The notes beneath the pieces were generated by a model that made no database searches, was not told the origin of the DNA, and was given only the letters and a program-made list of their open reading frames with translations. A stretch of DNA of 36,296 bases from Anaerolineae bacterium (GTDB lineage Bacteria > Chloroflexota > Anaerolineae > Aggregatilineales > J027): NCBI GenBank assembly GCA_019913005.1, contig JAIOHL010000149.1:1-36296 (forward strand), written 5' to 3'. Below are positions 8,571 to 15,580 of this stretch, one piece after another; position 1 is the first letter of the stretch, and each line of letters opens with the position of its first letter. The position numbers and the translations under genes are program-made.

Positions 8571-8592
8571 TCCCTCCTTTTTAGGGGAGGGA
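8571..8592. repeat. Short C/G hairpin of the same type as the left-edge repeat
   Basis: TCCCTCC (8571-8577) and GGAGGGA (8586-8592) are reverse complements around a T-rich loop. This is the same design as the hairpins inside 4-90. It is non-coding and lies between the epimerase gene and the terminator of the upstream gene. Confidence 0.5.
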
Positions 8593-8719
8593 TTGTAAGG
8601 AGAAGCTGGAAATGATCTTGTTAATCGGTGTCGAATTTATAGATGGTGGTCGTCAGATTTGGCCCGTCTGATTCAACACCGTCGTTTCAAGTGTGTCCTT
8701 ATTTTATTCGATGCGCTAC

Positions 8720-8763
8720 AAAAACGAGGCAGAGTTTTTAGGCTAGGGCTTAAAATCTCTGCC
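8720..8763 (-). terminator. Intrinsic terminator after the binding-protein gene
   Basis: On the minus strand GGCAGAG (8763-8757) pairs with CTCTGCC (8734-8728), followed at once by TCGTTTTTG. It begins about 10 nt past the stop of the substrate-binding protein gene. It should end or attenuate the ABC transcript before the epimerase and lacI-type genes, giving them lower or separate expression. Confidence 0.7.
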
Positions 8764-8773
8764 CGACCCACTA

Positions 8774-9757
8774 CTAGCCAGCACGCCAGTATTGACTGTT
8801 GGACTGATTAACAACGACTACACCCGTGTCTACGTTGGGGGGTAGGGGAGAAATGCCAGCGGCTTGCCAATCCGCCACTGATTTGATGTTGCCATGCTTT
8901 ACCATGTACAAGAACATCATGCCCCAGAAGCCCATTTGCCAAGTGCCTTGTGCCAATGACGCACCCAGCTCACCCCGGTCAATGAGGTCAAGAGTGCCTT
9001 CATCAGTATCGAAGCCGATATGGTGAATATCACTCAACATGCCTGCCTCGCGGATGGCTTGGGCCGAACCGACAGCAGCGGGGGCATTGGTACTGAAGAC
9101 CCCTTTGATGTCCGGTTCGGCTTGGAGGAGAGCCGACAGTTTGGTGGCGCTGACGGTGGTATTGTTTTCGTTGTCAATAATCAGGTCTTCACCCACTTCG
9201 ATGTCGGGGAATTCGGCGTGGAGGGTATCAATGAATCCATTGGTGCGCTCCAGCAGGTTGCCTTGCGATGGCACGGTTAACACAGCGGCCTTGCCCGATC
9301 CCATCAGCGGCCCTAAATAACGGGCAGCGATTACTCCTGCGGCATAGTTGCCCGTACCGAGGAAGGCGTAACGTTTGCTCAATGGAGAATCAGCATCAAA
9401 TGTAATCAGCGGCAGGCCGCTATCAATGGCACTGTTAATCGGTGCGACAAGGGCTTCCGGATTGATGACCGTTAGGGCGATTCCAGCAGGCTGTTGGGCG
9501 ATGGTTTCTTCCAACACGCGCACTTCCGCCGTGATGTCATATTCGGGCGTCCCTGTGTAGATGGCTTCTACACCTAGAAAAGCTGCTGCGTCTTGCATTC
9601 CCCGGTAACAGCCTTTCCAATAATCAATCCCGGATACAAAACTGACCATATAATAGGTTTCGCCATCTTGCGCCTTTGCGGGTTTCAGGCCGTGCATCGC
9701 CAATACACCCGCTGCCGTTGTAAGCGTTGAAGCCTTAAGAAAATCTCGTCTGTCCAC
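8774..9757 (-). CDS. Sugar ABC transporter substrate-binding protein (type I periplasmic binding protein, RbsB-like)
   Basis: The protein has 327 residues. The N-terminus MDRRDFLKAS, followed by a hydrophobic stretch and AKAQ, is a Tat-type signal peptide (twin Arg then FLK), so the protein is exported folded. The body matches the peripBP_4 fold of ribose/xylose/galactose binders (for example IAQQPAGIALTVINPEALV, LITFDADSP, HHIGFDTDEG). The start is GTG, with AAGGAAAGGG upstream. It forms a transporter with the permease and two-domain ATPase encoded upstream. The ligand is not identifiable. The divergent alditol oxidase hints at a polyol or pentose. Confidence 0.9.
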   Translation of the reverse strand: MDRRDFLKASTLTTAAGVLAMHGLKPAKAQDGETYYMVSFVSGIDYWKGCYRGMQDAAAFLGVEAIYTGTPEYDITAEVRVLEETIAQQPAGIALTVINPEALVAPINSAIDSGLPLITFDADSPLSKRYAFLGTGNYAAGVIAARYLGPLMGSGKAAVLTVPSQGNLLERTNGFIDTLHAEFPDIEVGEDLIIDNENNTTVSATKLSALLQAEPDIKGVFSTNAPAAVGSAQAIREAGMLSDIHHIGFDTDEGTLDLIDRGELGASLAQGTWQMGFWGMMFLYMVKHGNIKSVADWQAAGISPLPPNVDTGVVVVNQSNSQYWRAG

Positions 9758-9855
9758 TTTTGAACCCTTTCCTTTTAAGTTGTTGTTTTTCTGCTTTGTT
9801 AACGCTACGAAAGGTGTTCAGCCGGCTTGATCTCCTCTCGTGAACGCACCTTACT

Positions 9856-9888
9856 TGGGCTGGCGATTCTGCCAGCATTTCTAGCCCA
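9856..9888 (-). other. Intercistronic stem-loop between permease and binding-protein genes
   Basis: Nested inverted repeats GCTGGC/GCCAGC (9859-9864 and 9871-9876) and TGGGCT/AGCCCA (9856-9861 and 9883-9888) sit in the 225-nt gap. There is no U-tract, so this is not a classic terminator. Such structures are known to set different mRNA levels for binding protein and permease by blocking exonucleases. That role here is inference. Confidence 0.4.
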
Positions 9889-9982
9889 ATCCTCCTTTAG
9901 CCGTTGGCGTAGAAGGAGTAACAGATGGTTCCCCCCACGACGCGCTAGGAGGATTTAAGAAGATTTCGTTGTTCAATGGACC

Positions 9983-11212
9983 TCAAGATGGCTTTGATTT
10001 GCTGTCTGTAAAAAGGTCGCCACTTGCCAAGTGGTTCACCAAGTTCTTGGTTCTGAACCACCAATGGCGGACAGTAGTCTTGATTTCGGCCCAATGTTGA
10101 CCCAGCGTATCGAGTCCTACCGCCAATAACAGCACTACGCCCATCGTCAGTTGTTGATAATAAACGGGCACTTTGGTTAGAATCATGGCATTGTTGATGA
10201 GCGCCACAAAAATCAAACCCAGCAACCCACCTAACACCGTGCCTTTGCCACCACGTAGACTGCACCCGCCGATGATGCAGGCCGCAATCACGCGCAGTTC
10301 TTCGCCTGTCGCTGCGCCGGGATCAGCCACCGTAAAGCGCGACACCGAAAGGACGCCCGCCAATGCTGCCAGCATCCCGGAAAGGACATAGACCCCGATT
10401 TTCACTCGCCGCACATTAATGCCGGAGAGCCGCGCCGCTTCTTCATTGCCCCCCACATAATAAATTTGGCGGAATCGGGCTGAGTGCCGCATCAAAATAT
10501 CGCCAATGATAATGGTGCCAATGCCGATAATAATGAGGTTGGGAAACCCTTTGGTCACGCCTTGTCCCAGCGGATCTACAAAGGAGGGAAAATCTTCAAA
10601 AGCGACAGTGACGGGTGTGCCTTTGGTCAAGACGAGACCTAACCCGCGTGCAATGCCCAACATGCCAAGCGTGGCAATAAACGGATTGATTTTGGCCCAT
10701 GTAATCAGCAGGCCATTCACACCCCCTGCCAAGACTCCGACGCCTACCCCATAAATAATTGCTGTGCCTACGCTGTGCCCATCTCGCAGGACCATTGCTA
10801 CGACGACGCCACCCAGCGCATAAACCGACCCTACCGAGAGATCAAACCCGCCGGATACCAATGCCGCCGTCATGCCAAAAACCATAATCGCGGAGGCTGC
10901 AAATCCCAAGCCGACAGCCCGCAAATTGGCCTCGGTAAAAAAACGCCCTTCGTCTATTGCATACGAGAGGCGTGAATCCAGTTCGCTGATAAGTCGCCCA
11001 TTTTTGGCAGCACGTTCCATTTCCTTACCAAAGCTATTAAAAAACTCACCCGTATAAAGATGTAACCCACACCCGATCAGAATAAGCATGATGACCAAAG
11101 AAAATTCTCTGGCCCGCGCGATTTGTATTAACAACCGTATCAAGGCGTCCGTAATATTTTTTAGCGAAAAGCGTTCCATTAGGGGTTTACGCATCAGCGT
11201 CGTGGTCTCCAC
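9983..11212 (-). CDS. Sugar ABC transporter permease (RbsC/BPD_transp_2 family)
   Basis: The protein has 409 residues with about 8-10 hydrophobic segments. Family hallmarks include GGFDLSVGSVYALGGVV, INPFIATLGMLGIARGL, GGNEEAARLSGINVRRVK (the cytoplasmic loop that contacts the ATPase) and AACIIGGCSLRGGKGTVLGGLLG. It is longer than typical RbsC (about 320) because of an N-terminal extension and a hydrophilic segment after the first membrane helix (residues 58-90). The start is GTG at 11212, with GGGAG about 10 nt upstream; ATG at 11194 is an alternative. It begins 20 nt after the ATPase gene and forms the membrane channel of the importer. Confidence 0.92.
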   Translation of the reverse strand: METTTLMRKPLMERFSLKNITDALIRLLIQIARAREFSLVIMLILIGCGLHLYTGEFFNSFGKEMERAAKNGRLISELDSRLSYAIDEGRFFTEANLRAVGLGFAASAIMVFGMTAALVSGGFDLSVGSVYALGGVVVAMVLRDGHSVGTAIIYGVGVGVLAGGVNGLLITWAKINPFIATLGMLGIARGLGLVLTKGTPVTVAFEDFPSFVDPLGQGVTKGFPNLIIIGIGTIIIGDILMRHSARFRQIYYVGGNEEAARLSGINVRRVKIGVYVLSGMLAALAGVLSVSRFTVADPGAATGEELRVIAACIIGGCSLRGGKGTVLGGLLGLIFVALINNAMILTKVPVYYQQLTMGVVLLLAVGLDTLGQHWAEIKTTVRHWWFRTKNLVNHLASGDLFTDSKSKPS

Positions 11213-11232
11213 AGATTCATGACTCCCGTTTG

Positions 11233-12756
11233 TTAATTGATTTCAATCTTTGAAATTTCAGTGTCAACCTCTAGCTTTCCACTTGCCGAACGCACAATCT
11301 TTTCTTCCGTCGCCTCGGCTGCGCTATATTCCGCCACGATTGACCCTTCGTGCATCACGAGAACGCGGTCACTCATCCCCAAAATTTCCGGCAACTCCGA
11401 CGAAATCATGATGACTCCAACACCGCTTTCCGCCAGCGACCTGAGCAAAAAGTGAATTTCACGCTTTGCCCCCACATCAATGCCCCGCGTGGGTTCATCC
11501 ACAATCAAAATTTTGGGCTGAATAGAGAGCCACTTGGCAACAAGCGCTTTTTGTTGATTGCCGCCGCTTAAGCGCTGTACCTCTTGGTCAATGCCCGATG
11601 TACTGATATTCAATTTGCGAATATATTGCTCGGCTAATTCACGCTCTTTGGGGGCGGAGACAAACCCAATCGCACTCACGTCTTGAATGATGGTGGCTTC
11701 CACGTTCCACTTGAGGCTCATTTCAAGAAATAAACCCGCTGCTTTGCGGTCTTCCGGCAAATAGCCAATACCCAACTTGATGGCTTTTTTGGGGGACTGA
11801 ATATGGACAAGCGACCCGTTTAAGATAACCTCGCCCTCCGCATGGGGTTCTGCTCCAAACACGGCACGGGCCAATTCTGTCCGCCCCGATCCAATCAGGC
11901 CCGCGAAACCAAGAATTTCCCCTTTGTGCAACCTAAAACTGTTATATTGCGAAGCGCCATGCAGTCGAAAACTCTTTACCTCCAAGAGGGTATCTCCCGC
12001 CTGTTGGCTTTTAGGGGGATACATATGACCGAGATCGCGTCCGACCATCATGCGCACGATTTCGTCGGGTGTTACGTCACTTGTATTTTTCGTACCCACG
12101 TATTTGCCATCGCGGAGCACCGTAATGCGATCTGCCAGTGCAAAGATTTCGTTCAATTTATGGCTGATATATAAAATGCCGACCCCACTAGCAGCCAGTC
12201 GCCGCAAAAATCCCAATAGAATGTCCGCCTCATAATCGGTTAGGGCGGAAGTCGGCTCATCTAAAATCAAGACTTTGCAGTTGGAGGAAATAGCTTTCGT
12301 AATTTCGACGAGTTGTTGATTGGCAATCGAAAGGGCCTCAACCCGTGTCCGCGCATCCACTGCGACATTCAGTTGGCTTAACATCCGGGTGGTGTTCCGA
12401 AACAGGGTAGGGTAGCGCACCATGCCAAAAATATTGGTTGGCAAGCGCCCCGGATAGATGTTTTCGGCGACGGTCAACGCGGGTACTAGGCTTAATTCTT
12501 GATAGACAATATTGATGCCATGTCGGAGGGCGTCGTGGGGATTAGCGATGGTGATTGGGCGACCTTCAAAACGGATTTCGCCTGCATCGGGGCTATGCAC
12601 GCCCGCGAGGATTTTCATGAGGGTGCTTTTACCTGCACCATTCTCACCCATAATGGCATGAATTTCACCCGCCCTCAACTCCACGTTCACATGATCGAGT
12701 GCGAGTGTGCCGGGGAATTGCTTCGTGATGTTAACGGCCTCGAGCAGCGCAGTCAT
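11233..12756 (-). CDS. Sugar ABC transporter ATPase, two fused nucleotide-binding domains (RbsA/MglA-like)
   Basis: The product has 507 residues, taking ATG 12756 (MTALLEAVNITKQF) as the start. The reading frame runs open to 12837, but the family begins here, and the extra upstream residues lie over the promoter and operator region. The N-terminal domain has a full Walker A (GENGAGKST) and Walker B (LILDEPTS). The second domain has the degenerate P-loop GLIGSGRTE, the signature LSGGNQQKALVAKWL and IVDEPTRG, as in all RbsA/MglA proteins, where only one site hydrolyses well. It powers uptake through the adjacent permease and binding protein and is the first gene of the leftward operon. Confidence 0.93.
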   Translation of the reverse strand: MTALLEAVNITKQFPGTLALDHVNVELRAGEIHAIMGENGAGKSTLMKILAGVHSPDAGEIRFEGRPITIANPHDALRHGINIVYQELSLVPALTVAENIYPGRLPTNIFGMVRYPTLFRNTTRMLSQLNVAVDARTRVEALSIANQQLVEITKAISSNCKVLILDEPTSALTDYEADILLGFLRRLAASGVGILYISHKLNEIFALADRITVLRDGKYVGTKNTSDVTPDEIVRMMVGRDLGHMYPPKSQQAGDTLLEVKSFRLHGASQYNSFRLHKGEILGFAGLIGSGRTELARAVFGAEPHAEGEVILNGSLVHIQSPKKAIKLGIGYLPEDRKAAGLFLEMSLKWNVEATIIQDVSAIGFVSAPKERELAEQYIRKLNISTSGIDQEVQRLSGGNQQKALVAKWLSIQPKILIVDEPTRGIDVGAKREIHFLLRSLAESGVGVIMISSELPEILGMSDRVLVMHEGSIVAEYSAAEATEEKIVRSASGKLEVDTEISKIEIN

Positions 12757-12818
12757 ATAAGTTTTCCGTAAGTGTTTTTGAGCAAGTCTGCTGTGTAAAT
12801 TCTGGCTCTTATGATTCA

Positions 12819-12847
12819 TGCAATCGTATGCACGCAATCGTATTCAC
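12819..12847. promoter_or_regulatory. Tandem LacI-type operator upstream of the sugar ABC genes
   Basis: A 14-bp unit is repeated head to tail with one mismatch: GCAATCGTATGCAC (12820-12833) and GCAATCGTATTCAC (12834-12847). The first copy is embedded in TGCAATCGTATGCA, a near-palindrome with the central CG characteristic of LacI-family operators. It sits just after the predicted -10 element, where bound repressor would block transcription. The regulator at 6463-7503 is the obvious candidate. Confidence 0.5.
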
Positions 12848-12875
12848 TTTAACATGTGGGATATTTTTTTGTCAA
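12847..12875 (-). promoter_or_regulatory. Predicted promoter of the sugar ABC operon
   Basis: On the minus strand, a consensus -35 TTGACA (12875-12870) is followed after 17 nt by TTAAAG (12852-12847), a weak -10. The surrounding 12757-13189 gap (433 nt) is otherwise non-coding. It also holds an inverted repeat GATATTTTTTTGTC/GACAAAATATC (12860-12873 and 12896-12906) that covers the -35, and a 7-bp repeat pair CCGAGCA/TGCTCGG (12918-12924 and 12970-12976). Confidence 0.5.
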
Positions 12876-13189
12876 GAGAGTTGCTTTTTCTGTTAGACAA
12901 AATATCAGCCGGGAGGGCCGAGCACCCGAAATCCCCCAAGCAGAACTTTCGAAATTTTTCGGTTAATCATGCTCGGTTATGTAATTCCGGTGACGGGTAT
13001 TCTTAGGCGGGTGAGTTTGATCACTTGTTGATTCCAGTTCTTACGTAAAGGCCCAAAATGTCATTCGATTGGACTTGATGTTTCCGTTTAGCGGTTTCCA
13101 GATTCCAGTATCCCCCCATCTGTAGATTCGATTGGTAAGCGACTTATCAGAAGGAGTAAACTACAGAGATAAAAGGCAAAAGGGGGATT

Positions 13190-14452
13190 ATGAAAATTAA
13201 GAACTGGGCCGGAAATTACGAATACAACGCACGTAATGTGTTTTATCCCACAACTATTGAGCAAGTGCAGTCCCTTGTAAAGCAACACAAGAAAATCAGG
13301 GTTATTGGGACGCGGCACTCGTTCAATGGGATTGCAGATTCGCCCGATACCCTTATTTCACTTGAGCGGTACCCATCATTCATCACCATCCATCACGCAC
13401 AAAGTAAGGTGTCGTTTGCGGCGAGTGTGACTTATGCTGAATTGTCTCGCACGCTTCATGCTGAGGGCCTAGCACTGCCCAATCTTGCCTCATTACCCCA
13501 TATCTCAGTGGTGGGAGCTTGCGCGACTGCAACACATGGTTCGGGGGATGGTAATCAGAATTTAGCGGCATCGGTATCCGGTATAGAATTTGTCACCGCC
13601 GATGGGAAATTGGTCAGATTATCACGGGAACAGCATGCTGAATTTTTTGAAGGGACGGTAGTTCATTTAGGTGGATTGGGCGTGGTCGTGAGTCTTACCC
13701 TAGATGTTCTCCCCGACTTTGAAATGACTCAAGTCGTCTACGAGCATCTTCCTATGGCGCAGTTAGAAGTCCATTTCAATGAAATTATGTCAGGTGTCTA
13801 TAGTGTCAGCCTATTCACTGATTGGCAAGGGGATCACATTAATCAAATTTGGTTAAAGCATCGCTCTGGTGATCCTGTTTCATTCAGTCAGACATCTAAC
13901 TTCTATGGTGCGACGCTTGCCACCCATCAGAAACACCCTATCGCTGGTTTTTCGGCTGAGTCCTGTACGGATCAACTTGGGATTGTGGGTGCATGGCATG
14001 AACGCCTACCTCACTTCCGCATGGATGCAGTTCCCAGTGCTGGCAATGAGTTGCAGTCCGAATATTTTGTCCCGCGTGACCATGCAATTAAGGCGATTCA
14101 GGCCGTTGGGACATTGAGGAGTCAGATAGCTCCCCACTTATTGGTGTCCGAGATACGCAGCATTGCTGCTGACAAACTGTGGATGAGTCCCTGTTATCAA
14201 CAAGACTCCATTGCCATCCACTTTACATGGAAACCAGATTGGCCGGCTGTAAGCCAATTGTTGCCCCGCCTAGAAGCTCAACTGGCAGTGTTTGGTGCTC
14301 GGCCCCATTGGGGCAAACTGTTTTCCATGTCGCCACACCGTATCCAATCGTTTTATCCGAAGCTACCACAGTTTCGAGAACTGCTTCAACACTATGACCC
14401 ACAGGGTAAATTCCGCAATCCTTTTCTGGAAGCCATCCTTTGGGGAGATTAA
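13190..14452 (+). CDS. FAD-dependent alditol oxidase (xylitol/sorbitol oxidase type)
   Basis: The protein has 420 residues, almost the length of Streptomyces AldO (418). The N-terminal PCMH-type FAD domain contains IRVIGTRHSFNGIAD. His43 corresponds to the histidine that carries covalent FAD in this family. Further family hallmarks are HISVVGACATATHGSGD (pyrophosphate-binding loop) and, at the C-terminus, HWGKLFSM and YDPQGKFRNPFL. Known members oxidise a terminal hydroxyl of alditols to the aldose and release H2O2; no signal peptide is seen, so it is cytoplasmic. GGGGGATT precedes the ATG. It is divergent from the sugar/polyol importer across 433 nt, suggesting that the importer's cargo is an alditol. 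The exact substrate is not predictable. Confidence 0.87.
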   Translation: MKIKNWAGNYEYNARNVFYPTTIEQVQSLVKQHKKIRVIGTRHSFNGIADSPDTLISLERYPSFITIHHAQSKVSFAASVTYAELSRTLHAEGLALPNLASLPHISVVGACATATHGSGDGNQNLAASVSGIEFVTADGKLVRLSREQHAEFFEGTVVHLGGLGVVVSLTLDVLPDFEMTQVVYEHLPMAQLEVHFNEIMSGVYSVSLFTDWQGDHINQIWLKHRSGDPVSFSQTSNFYGATLATHQKHPIAGFSAESCTDQLGIVGAWHERLPHFRMDAVPSAGNELQSEYFVPRDHAIKAIQAVGTLRSQIAPHLLVSEIRSIAADKLWMSPCYQQDSIAIHFTWKPDWPAVSQLLPRLEAQLAVFGARPHWGKLFSMSPHRIQSFYPKLPQFRELLQHYDPQGKFRNPFLEAILWGD

Positions 14453-14613
14453 AAGAGCTATTCAAGACACAACGCCTTCCTCCCTTAATGCCTGCCATGA
14501 GACCGAGATAATCCCCTAATACAGGTGAATCATCCGAGGGGGCGGCAGATCAAGACGAATGCCCCATAACCCCCGGCATATCATAAACAACACAAATCTG
14601 ATGACATATATCG

Positions 14614-14643
14614 TTGTCGTCTACCATGCCACAGGGGTACAAT
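14614..14643 (+). promoter_or_regulatory. Predicted promoter of the hydrogenase operon
   Basis: TTGTCG (14614-14619), an 18-nt spacer, then TACAAT (14638-14643) fits a sigma-70-type promoter. The expected start point (about 14650) falls inside the Rex-like operator. The rest of 14453-14690 shows no gene. Confidence 0.5.
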
Positions 14644-14647
14644 TTAA

Positions 14648-14665
14648 TTGTGAAAAAATTCTCAA
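14648..14665. promoter_or_regulatory. Rex-like (or CRP-like) operator
   Basis: TTGTGAAAAAATTCTCAA matches the Rex consensus TTGTGAANNNNTTCACAA at every fixed position but one. Rex is a repressor that releases DNA when the NADH/NAD+ ratio is high, and it commonly controls hydrogenases and fermentative enzymes. The same bases also match the CRP half-site pattern TGTGA-N6-TCACA with one change, so CRP is the alternative. The position at the start point favours repression. A second short hairpin CTCAAA/TTTGAG (14661-14677) overlaps it, just before the ribosome binding site. Confidence 0.5.
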
Positions 14666-14690
14666 ACTAATTTTGAGTTAGGAGTGTGAG

Positions 14691-15275
14691 TTGGATAAGT
14701 TGGGTTTACTGCTGGTTGCAGCCTACTGTGCAATCCAAGCGATCCGAACCACGAACTTGCTACTCTCTGTCCTCTGGTTAGCCAGTGTAAGCGCACTCAC
14801 AACGATCATTCTTTTTACGCTAGATGCGCCACAGGCAGCCGTCATCGAAATCAGCGTTGGGGCGGGTTTGGTCGCCGTATTACTCGTGTTCGCCATTAGT
14901 ATTGCAGGTGAAGAAACGCTTCACAATCACGATACCCTCTGGAAGAAGATGCTGCGCCGTTTCCCTCTCATTACCGTCCTGTTCTTACTCCTCTGGATTC
15001 TCCTGCCTCTGCCGGAAACGCAACCGGGTGCAAAGGATACTGCCACATTTAGCACAATCTTGTGGGAAGACCGCGCCCTTGATGTCCTGCTGCAAATCGT
15101 CATTATTTTCAGCGCGGTGTTAAGCCTATTAGGGCTGCTGGCCGATCAAAAATTGCCCGCTGCGGTGCAACATTATGCCGCGCCGCACCCGCTGAATGAA
15201 GCAGCATCGCCAACGGAGCAGGTGGCAATAGTGGACGATGAGCCGATTTTGGAACCGGAAAGGGAGTTGGCATGA
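14691..15275 (+). CDS. Group 4 hydrogenase membrane subunit, MbhD/MbhE-like fusion
   Basis: The protein has 194 residues. The start is TTG, preceded by TTAGGAGTG at good spacing. The first 80 residues hold three hydrophobic helices with the MbhD-type motif (ILFTLDAPQAAVIEISVGAGL). After a basic loop, two more helices follow, including RALDVLLQIVIIFSAVLSLLGLL, which resembles the MbhE pattern (RxxDTLxExxxxFxA). The tail (about 160-194) is hydrophilic. In Mrp and Mbh complexes these subunits belong to the ion-translocating module. It opens the operon and overlaps the next gene by 4 nt (ATGA). Assignment rests on motif shape and context; a fused MbhD+E is my reading. Confidence 0.7.
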   Translation: MDKLGLLLVAAYCAIQAIRTTNLLLSVLWLASVSALTTIILFTLDAPQAAVIEISVGAGLVAVLLVFAISIAGEETLHNHDTLWKKMLRRFPLITVLFLLLWILLPLPETQPGAKDTATFSTILWEDRALDVLLQIVIIFSAVLSLLGLLADQKLPAAVQHYAAPHPLNEAASPTEQVAIVDDEPILEPERELA

Positions 15276-15577
15276 CGGAGGATGAACTGACACTGGTCGG
15301 TGTGGGGATATTATTTGGGGTGGGTGTATATGGGCTGCTGTTGACCCATCACCTGATCAAGATTGTGATTGCGCTTCAGATTATCGGCAAGGCTGTGATT
15401 ATCGCGTTTGCGCTTGCGGGGACGATGAGTGAGCGGGTTCAATTGGCACAAAGCCTGATTGTAACTATCATCGTCGCCGATACGATGGTAGCCGTTATCA
15501 GTCTCGCATTGGTCATTCAAGTGAAACAGCGCCTCGGCACATTAGATGCTAGGGAACTGTCGAATCTGCGGAGGTGA
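15272..15577 (+). CDS. NuoK/MrpC-like membrane subunit
   Basis: The protein has 101 residues with three transmembrane helices, the usual size and topology for NuoK, MrpC and MbhG. Family-like segments are LLLTHHLIKIVIALQIIGKAV and AQSLIVTIIVADTMVAVISLAL, then a cytoplasmic KQRLGTLD tail as in MrpC. The position where NuoK carries its proton-path glutamate in helix 2 reads Gln here (ALQII), which looks more like MrpC than NuoK. It overlaps the preceding gene by 4 nt and is followed 3 nt later by the NuoL-like gene. Confidence 0.8.
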   Translation: MTEDELTLVGVGILFGVGVYGLLLTHHLIKIVIALQIIGKAVIIAFALAGTMSERVQLAQSLIVTIIVADTMVAVISLALVIQVKQRLGTLDARELSNLRR

Positions 15578-15580
15578 GCG

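Noticed and set aside
12860-12906. Inverted repeat GATATTTTTTTGTC/GACAAAATATC as a terminator
   Set aside because: It lies over the -35 region between divergent genes, is AT-rich and has no U-tract in a useful position. It may be a regulator site but cannot be assigned.
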